Assembly (NCBI RefSeq): GCF_012273655.1
Contig: NZ_JAAWWP010000010.1
Span: 186,001-250,000, forward strand
DNA from: Streptomyces physcomitrii
GTDB lineage: Bacteria > Actinomycetota > Actinomycetes > Streptomycetales > Streptomycetaceae
Length of the DNA: 64,000 bases
Direction: 5' to 3'
Made by a program: the position numbers and the translations under genes. Below are positions 59,026 through 64,000 of this stretch, in pieces. The notes beneath the pieces were generated by a model. That model worked only from the letters and a program-made list of their open reading frames with translations. It searched no databases and was not told the DNA's origin. Position 1 is the stretch's first letter; each line of letters opens with the position of its first letter.

Positions 59026-59444
59026 GCTGGCCTCCCCCGTGTTGCGATCCGTCCCGGGCCGGATCGCAACCGTCAGTGCCTGTGGGTGCACAGAGGTTAC
59101 GCACGGTGGCGCCGCGGCACCAGGTGTGTCCGGTTAGCAGCGCGGCCCCGGGTGCCGGGGCCCACGATCCCGCGCCGGGAAGAACCCGGCGCCTGGACTC
59201 GGGAGTTGGGTCGAAGCGCGCGTCCGGGACCGGGCACGGGAACGCACGGAAGCGAACAACGGCGAACACGAATTGGCCGGATACGCACGCCCGTTCCCCG
59301 GGTCTCCTCCCCCGGCGCGACGACCGCGACGGCCGAGAATCACCGCGCCGAGGCCCCGGAGACACACCACGCACGGCACCGGCCGCTGGCAGAACCTCAC
59401 CGCACGCCCCGTCAGCCGCCGACGGCAGCCGGGTCCCCGGGCCT

Positions 59445-59740
59445 CAGCGGCTGGAAAAGACCGGCCGGAGGTGCACTGCGCAGGGCGGACTCTCTCCCTG
59501 CCGACGGCGACGCGGATCCCGCCGACTCCCCGAAGTCACCCGGGGGCGTACCGAATTCCGCCTCCCGCTCCTTCCGCCGGCGGACGGCAGTCCCGCCGCG
59601 GGGCCGGGAGGGGCACGAGCCGCGCGCCGGGCGCCCGCGCTGTCCGAAGGGTCTGCCGGGCGGCCGTCCTCACCGCTTCGCGGGCTCCTCGTGGCCGGGT
59701 CCCTCCCCCGGTCCGAACACCGACTGGTGCAGACCGGGAA
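59445..59740. repeat. copy B of the diverged direct repeat (relic of kinase start + end of polyampholyte gene)
   Basis: Second copy of the segment at 53886-54174. Here the right part (59670-59740) is the living 3' end of the polyampholyte gene, and the left part (59445-59480) is a remnant of the kinase N-terminus: minus strand reads S-A-P-P-A-G-L-F-Q-P-L-R against SAPSADLFQPLK, but the start codon is lost and no kinase follows. The 59026-59669 region (644 bases) has no other supported gene. Confidence 0.85.
59446..59482 (-). pseudogene. relic of a kinase N-terminus
   Basis: About twelve codons similar to residues 3-14 of the kinase at 52062-53924, with the ATG replaced (TGCGC where the kinase has TCATG on the plus strand). 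The frame runs on into unrelated sequence. A decayed fragment created by the segment duplication. Confidence 0.65.
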
Positions 59741-61706
59741 TGGTCAGGCTGTCCGTGCGGAGCAGCTGGTTGTGCGCGATGACGTCGGTGAAGAAGATCG
59801 GGATCGGCAGCGTCAGGCCGGGCGGCAGCGGCGGGGGCATGTCGGGGGTGAAGGTGATCGGCAGCAGCCCGAGCAGGTTGCCGCTGAGCAACTGGGTGAG
59901 CAGCACCACCGGTTCACCGGTCGCCGTCGTGGTGCTGCCCTCGCCGTCCTCGGTCCGCAGGGTGCCCAGGCAGTCCGGGTACGGGTTGGGGCTGTCGCGC
60001 GGCACCCGGCCGATGCCGGGCAGCCCGATGTCGAGCAGCGGCAGCCGGAGCCCGGGCAGCCCGCGGTAGTCAGGGCGCCGCGGCTCCCGGAACCCTTCCT
60101 CCCCGGGGCACTTGGCGCCGACCAGCGACTGGTCCTGCTGAAGGTCGTTGATGTCGAGCCGGAAGGCGGTGAAGGCCAGCACCCGGCGCGGGCCCGCCGC
60201 GGTGTCCACCTCCCGGATGCCGTGGTACGTCAGCCCGGTGAGGACGAGCAGCGGCGTCCGCACCGCCGCGGGCCACACGGCCGTACGCTGCGGCAGCGCG
60301 GCCCCGCCGAGCCCGCCGCCGCCCAGGCCGAGCGAGAGGTCGGGCAGACACCAGGGGGACTTCTGGCCCCCGGGACCGATCGTGAGGTTCAGCGGCAGCA
60401 AGGACGACAGAGGGGAGGAGGGGGAGAGGAGATTCCCTCCACCGCCGCTCGCGAGGGACGGCAGCGGAACGCTCAACTGCGAGGGGCGGCGGGCGTCTTG
60501 ACCGTCCTCGGACTCGCCGTCCTCGTCTCGGCCCTCGGCCTTGTCGCCGTCCTTGCCCTTGTCCTTGCCCTTGTCGCCGTCCTTGCGCTTGCCTTTGCCG
60601 CTGTCCCTGTCCTCGCGGTCCTTGCCTTCCCGGTCCCTGTCTCTGCCGTCCCTGTCTCTGCCGTCCTCGGCCTTGTCCTCGGCCCCGTGGTGACCGCCGT
60701 CCTCGTCGCCCTTGTGCCCCTTGCCGTCCCCATGACCCGGGTGATCGCCGCCCCGGCCGCGCTTCCCCTGGCTGCCGTCCCCGCCTTCCGGCCGGTGCCC
60801 GCCTCCCCCTCCGCCAGGCTTACGGTCGCCCTCGCCCTCGGAGCCTCGGACACCCCGGGACCGATCCGGCCCGGGCTGCGACTCCGGCTGCGAAGACCCC
60901 CCGCGGCCTTCGGTGGGTGACGCCCCCTCACCCTCCGGCGGCCCGGGCTGCGCCTGCGGATACCCGCCCGGTGGCGGACCGCCGGGTGCCCCGCCCTGCT
61001 CCTGGCCGCCGTCCCTGCTGTTCAGGCCGAGCAGCCCGGTGACCTTGCCGAGCAGGCCCTTCTTGCGCGGCGGCGGCGCGGGTTCGTATGCCGGTTGTGG
61101 TGGAGGCGGGCCGGGTTCCGCGGCGGTGGGCGGCGGCGCGGGCCGCGCGGTGGGGCTCGGGGTCCGCGGTTCCGGCAGTACGGCGGGGTGGTTGCCCTCG
61201 TGGCGCAGCGAGAGCCCGAGGTGCACGCCGACCTCGTTGCGCGCGGACGGGTGCTCCCCCGCGCCGTACCGCTTCTCCCGCCCGCTCTTGGCGCCCGGTT
61301 CCTTCTTCCCGGCGTCCGGCGCCTGCGGTGCGGCACCGCCGTCCGCCCCGGGGTCTTCCGCTCCCCGGCGGGCGGTGCGGCCGAGCGAGACACCGAGGCC
61401 CTGGCCGTACGGGGCGCCGCCGGTGGCGAGCCGGAGCCCGTCGAGCAGTGAACACACCGACTCGGCCTGGTGCGCGGCGGCTTCGGTGAGGCCCAGCGGC
61501 TTCTGCGCGCTGCTGCGGGCCGGTTGCGGCGGCGCCGCCGGTACCGGTGCCTGCACCCCGGTGGCGAGCAGCGCCCCCGCCGGGAGCACCCCGAGGGCGC
61601 CGATGCCGGTCCGGGGGAAGCGGGCCAGCGCACCGAGGCGCGCGCTCCCCTGACGGCCGGCCCGCTGTCCCGTACCGGCGGCCTTGCGCGCAGCGCTCCT
61701 ACCCAC
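59670..61706 (-). CDS. exported polyampholytic low-complexity protein
   Basis: 678 residues from a GTG with GGAGG eight bases upstream. The N-terminus is basic (GRSAARKAAGTGQRAGRQGS) with a hydrophobic stretch (~34-55, IGALGVLPAGALLATGVQAP) that fits a signal peptide. Residues ~60-215 are Ala/Pro/Gly-rich; ~270-425 alternate Lys/Arg with Asp/Glu and Gly (GKGHKGDEDGGHHGAED, DGDKGKDKGKDGDK). Residues ~430-678 are ordered, strand-rich and hydrophobic: VRTPLLVLTGLTYHGIREVD, RVLAFTAFRLDINDL, VGAKCPGEE, LLGLLPITFTPDMPPPL. Neighbouring DUF6230/DUF6114 genes on the same strand are probable partners at the envelope. Confidence 0.75.
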   Translation of the reverse strand: MGRSAARKAAGTGQRAGRQGSARLGALARFPRTGIGALGVLPAGALLATGVQAPVPAAPPQPARSSAQKPLGLTEAAAHQAESVCSLLDGLRLATGGAPYGQGLGVSLGRTARRGAEDPGADGGAAPQAPDAGKKEPGAKSGREKRYGAGEHPSARNEVGVHLGLSLRHEGNHPAVLPEPRTPSPTARPAPPPTAAEPGPPPPQPAYEPAPPPRKKGLLGKVTGLLGLNSRDGGQEQGGAPGGPPPGGYPQAQPGPPEGEGASPTEGRGGSSQPESQPGPDRSRGVRGSEGEGDRKPGGGGGGHRPEGGDGSQGKRGRGGDHPGHGDGKGHKGDEDGGHHGAEDKAEDGRDRDGRDRDREGKDREDRDSGKGKRKDGDKGKDKGKDGDKAEGRDEDGESEDGQDARRPSQLSVPLPSLASGGGGNLLSPSSPLSSLLPLNLTIGPGGQKSPWCLPDLSLGLGGGGLGGAALPQRTAVWPAAVRTPLLVLTGLTYHGIREVDTAAGPRRVLAFTAFRLDINDLQQDQSLVGAKCPGEEGFREPRRPDYRGLPGLRLPLLDIGLPGIGRVPRDSPNPYPDCLGTLRTEDGEGSTTTATGEPVVLLTQLLSGNLLGLLPITFTPDMPPPLPPGLTLPIPIFFTDVIAHNQLLRTDSLTIPGLHQSVFGPGEGPGHEEPAKR

Positions 61707-61865
61707 CCGTCTCGCCTCCGCTCACTCGCATGGCCGGGCCCCGGGAGGACTCCCCGGCCGACCGGACTGCCGTACTGCGCCCCGGACTCGGCCGTCCGGC
61801 AGCGGATCCTTCCTCCCCGGTGTTCTCCGCCCCGCGCGGCCACCACCGCCGCGGGCGCCGTCCGC

Positions 61866-62657
61866 TCAGCGGGACGGGGCGGCCTCGGCGGAACCGGCCG
61901 CGGAGGGTGCCCCGGCGGGTCCGGCGTCCGGGCCGGGGCCCTCGGTCACCGGCGGGAGTTCCAGGGTGGAGTCGGGCTCCTCGGCGGTGCCCGGGGCACG
62001 GGCCGCGGTGGCGCCGCCGGGGCGGGGGCTGTCCGGATCGGCGGGCGGGCGCCTGCTGCCTCCGCCGCCGTCCCCCTCCCCGGGGGCCTCCGGGCCCTCG
62101 GCCGGACTCCCGCCGTCCGCCGCGGACTTGCGGGTGTCGATCAGCGTCCAGCCCTTGCGGCGGTTCCAGCGCTGCCGGTCCCGGGTGCGGTGCTCCCCGT
62201 CCGGCACCCAGCTGACCGCCATCGCGCCGCCGAGCACGCCGAACACGAAGCCGATGAGGAAGCCGCCGAGGTTGGAGAGGATCAGCGAGGCCACCGCGAA
62301 GATCAGGACGGCGATGCCCGCGAACATGCGGTAGCCGGGGGCCAGCCACAGCGTCAGCCCGAGCACGACCAGGAAGAGCCCCATCAGCAGGCCCGAGATC
62401 CCGGCGACGCCCTCGTGGACGAGCAGGCCGAGCGGCGCCATCGGGATGGAGAGCAGTTCCACCCCGGCGAGCAGCGTCCACAGCCCCGCCCAGAAGGGCC
62501 GGGTCCGCCGCCACTGCCGGAAGGAGCGCCTGCCCGGTGGTGCCTCGCGCTCCGGCCGCGGTCCCCAGCCCTCTTCGGCGCGGCCGCTCTCCGGGGCCGG
62601 TGCGCCGCGCGGGTTCCCCTCGCGTTCCGGGCCGCCGCCTGTGCGGTTCAGAAGCAC
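61866..62657 (-). CDS. DUF6114 membrane protein
   Basis: 263 residues from a GTG at 62657 that overlaps the upstream DUF6230 stop by 10 bases. Polar N-terminus, then four hydrophobic segments (FWAGLWTLLAGVELLSIPMA, ISGLLMGLFLVVLGLTLWLA, MFAGIAVLIFAVASLILSNL, FLIGFVFGVLGGAMAVSWVP) and a long disordered Pro/Gly/Ala tail. The RRTRPFWAGLWTL...GVELL lead is the DUF6114 mark. In Streptomyces DUF6114 and DUF6230 genes go together; function unknown, probably cell-envelope. Confidence 0.88.
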   Translation of the reverse strand: MLLNRTGGGPEREGNPRGAPAPESGRAEEGWGPRPEREAPPGRRSFRQWRRTRPFWAGLWTLLAGVELLSIPMAPLGLLVHEGVAGISGLLMGLFLVVLGLTLWLAPGYRMFAGIAVLIFAVASLILSNLGGFLIGFVFGVLGGAMAVSWVPDGEHRTRDRQRWNRRKGWTLIDTRKSAADGGSPAEGPEAPGEGDGGGGSRRPPADPDSPRPGGATAARAPGTAEEPDSTLELPPVTEGPGPDAGPAGAPSAAGSAEAAPSR

Positions 62658-63286
62658 GAGTGGTCGCCCCGCTTCACGGTCAGGTGCAGTCCGGGCAGTT
62701 TGAAGGTGGCGGCGCTCACCGACCTCGTCTCCTGGCGCAGCCGCTTGATGTCGATGGTGTCCGACTGGAGCGCGAACCCGCCCTCGGGGCCCGCGACTCC
62801 GGGCACCGCGTCGACGGTGGAGGCGTCCCGCCCGATCTCGATGTTCTTGAAGGAGGCGTCGCCCTTGAGGTCGTGCGCGTCCGCGATGAGCCGGTCGGCG
62901 TGCACGGGGGTCCGGCCGGTGCCCGCCGTCAGGCTGAGCGTCACCGGGCCGAGCACCGGCACCTGCTGCACCACCGACTGGCACAGGTTGCGCAGATCCG
63001 CCGAGCGGACCCCGGTCAGCGCCTCCGGGTAGGTGGCGCGCTTGCCCCGGTCGAGGACCCCGTACTGCTGGAAGCCCTTGCCGGAGAGGCTGTCCGCGGA
63101 GATCTGGAAGCTCTGTCCGGAGACGGTGAACGAATTGGCGGAGACGCCGAAGGAGGCGGCGAGGGCACCGGTGGCCATCGAGGCGACGACGCCGCCGGAG
63201 ACCACGAGCGTCGGCACCATGACGACCGCGAGCCGCAGCCATCTCGTACGACCCGGGGCGGGGGCCCTGTCCTGACCGCTGATCAT
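62648..63286 (-). CDS. DUF6230 exported protein
   Basis: 212 residues from ATG with GAGGGAAG upstream. A membrane or signal segment (~16-40, LAVVMVPTLVVSGGVVASMA) is followed by a beta-rich exported domain: FGVSANSFTVSGQSFQISAD, QYGVLDRGKRATYPEALTGV, LRNLCQSVVQQVPVLGPVTL, DASFKNIEIGRDASTVDAVPG, and the invariant end GLHLTVKRGDHSCF. Coupled to the DUF6114 gene by a 10-base overlap. Member of the DUF6230 (formerly cholesterol-esterase-like named) family in Streptomyces. Role unknown. Confidence 0.9.
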   Translation of the reverse strand: MISGQDRAPAPGRTRWLRLAVVMVPTLVVSGGVVASMATGALAASFGVSANSFTVSGQSFQISADSLSGKGFQQYGVLDRGKRATYPEALTGVRSADLRNLCQSVVQQVPVLGPVTLSLTAGTGRTPVHADRLIADAHDLKGDASFKNIEIGRDASTVDAVPGVAGPEGGFALQSDTIDIKRLRQETRSVSAATFKLPGLHLTVKRGDHSCF

Positions 63287-63658
63287 CTCTGTCTTCCCTC
63301 TTTTCAGGACTGGCCGGAGCCACAGCCGAGGGCTCGGAGACGATCCGGATGCCCGCCAGGTCCTGGTCCGACGTCGACCGTGGGGCCCTCTGCGTGAACA
63401 CATTCAGGCAAACGGAACATACGACTGGACAGGGAGGGATCGAGGGAGGAAAGGAGTCACCGGGGCGGAAATGGACCCGTTCAGTCCAGCACCCGTCCAC
63501 AGGGGCCGCCGGAGCGCAAGGCGGGGCGGTCGGTTCGGGTGACGGCCCGGACTGAGGTTCGGCGGGTGAGCGGCCCCCGGGGCGCTGGATCAGCGGGCGC
63601 GGGACTCGGGCGATGGATCAGCGGGCGCGGGGCTCGGCAGCGGGACGGGAGCGCGGGC
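63287..63658. other. intergenic region with a 28-bp-period direct repeat
   Basis: 372 bases between two DUF6230 genes. The right part holds a direct repeat of about 24 bases (63586-63609 and 63614-63637) beginning TGGATCAGCGGGCGCGGG, period 28, one substitution. The left part (63390-63420, AACACATTCAGGC...GGAACATACGAC) is AT-richer and likely carries the promoter of the 63286 gene. No gene is supported. Confidence 0.7.
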
Positions 63659-64000
63659 TCAGTAGCAGGAGTGGTCGCCGCGCTTGACCGAGAGCTTCAG
63701 GCCGCTGAGCTTGAAGAGGTCGGCGCGCACCCCGATGGCGTCCTGGCGCAGCTTGGTGATGCGGACCCGCTCGGCCTCCTGGCCGAAGGAGCCGTCGGGT
63801 GCGCCGCGCATCCGCTTCGAGGTGTTGGCGTCGTTGCCGATGACGATGTCCCGGAACTCGGCGTCGCCGGAGATGTTGTTGGTGCGGATGACCAGACCGT
63901 CGACGTGCACCTGCTTGTCGCCGCGGCCCGCGCGGATCAGCGTCGTCACCTTGCCGACGCCGGGCAGGTCCGCCACCGTCGACTGGCACAGGTCCCGGAT
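63659..64000 (-). CDS. second DUF6230 protein, C-terminal part
   Basis: The frame is open to the window edge; the last 113 codons are seen. IRDLCQSTVADLPGVGKVTT, NNISGDAEFRDIVIGNDANT, ERVRITKLRQDAIGVRADLF and the family-specific end GLKLSVKRGDHSCY mark a paralogue of the gene at 62648-63286. The start, and any signal peptide, lie beyond the window. Confidence 0.9.
   Translation of the reverse strand: MRDLCQSTVADLPGVGKVTTLIRAGRGDKQVHVDGLVIRTNNISGDAEFRDIVIGNDANTSKRMRGAPDGSFGQEAERVRITKLRQDAIGVRADLFKLSGLKLSVKRGDHSCY

Noticed and set aside
56635..60069. 1144-codon open frame opposite the PBP-domain gene and its upstream region
   Set aside because: Crosses a gene boundary and the duplicated segment, with low-complexity Arg/Gly/Asp composition and no domain.

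Overview
The window is GC-rich DNA with GTG/ATG (and one probable TTG) starts, strong GGAGG-type ribosome sites and dense, mostly short-spaced genes. Gene content and protein sequences (AceE, FasR-FabD-FabH-AcpP-FabF, MatB, Mbl, an SCO2400-family protein, TerD paralogues, DUF6230/DUF6114 proteins) point to a Streptomyces chromosome. The stretch from the ter genes to mbl resembles, from memory, the S. coelicolor SCO2360-SCO2451 core region with segments missing. I see no phage, plasmid, insertion sequence or CRISPR array.

Layout. 0-5.7 kb: end of a DUF4097 protein, a coiled-coil membrane protein, DUF4383 and FmdB-like small proteins, a NarL-type two-component pair, and a divergent DedA protein. 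5.6-15.1 kb: a Ter (tellurium/stress) locus made of a translationally coupled HAD / fused double-phosphoribosyltransferase / aldolase operon, a divergent TerD with a proline-rich tail, a TerA-like protein, a DUF475 (TerC-like) membrane protein and two canonical TerDs. 15.2-19.5 kb: AhpE-type peroxiredoxin, DUF3052 and pyruvate dehydrogenase E1 (aceE). 19.5-28.4 kb: a secreted I36-type inhibitor, a DHA2 efflux pump with divergent TetR, an alpha/beta hydrolase, a DUF4429 protein, an aldo/keto reductase with its MerR regulator, a beta-lactamase-fold hydrolase and a pirin. 28.4-33.4 kb: the type II fatty-acid synthase operon with its activator FasR. 33.5-44.9 kb: DUF3145, an SGNH lipoprotein, galactose mutarotase, an acyltransferase, an EI24 protein, an oxidoreductase with divergent MarR, an SCO2400-family protein, a MerR-PP2C fusion and MatB. 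45.1-48.8 kb: a 19-residue micropeptide, the actin homologue Mbl, a GAF-domain kinase with a degraded ATP site, and a CAU tRNA. 49-64 kb: a DUF2690 protein, a small LuxR regulator, an O-methyltransferase with an iron-box-like site, a Ser/Thr kinase, an AMP-forming ligase, a large membrane protein with a periplasmic-binding-protein domain, a polyampholytic secreted protein, and a DUF6230-DUF6114-DUF6230 cluster cut by the window end.

How they work together. aceE makes acetyl-CoA, MatB can make (methyl)malonyl-CoA, and FabD-FabH-AcpP-FabF turn these into acyl chains under FasR. The Ter locus pairs calcium-binding TerD-fold proteins and a membrane component with enzymes thought to make a nucleotide-like metabolite, and sits beside a peroxiredoxin. 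The most informative structural signals are: a ~290-bp diverged direct repeat (53.89-54.17 kb and 59.45-59.74 kb) showing that the Ser/Thr kinase and the polyampholyte gene were once neighbours and now flank a 5.2-kb block; a MerR-phosphatase fusion with a possible internal start; a receptor-like membrane protein carrying a substrate-binding domain; and a 40-bp imperfect inverted repeat built on 7-bp tandem units.
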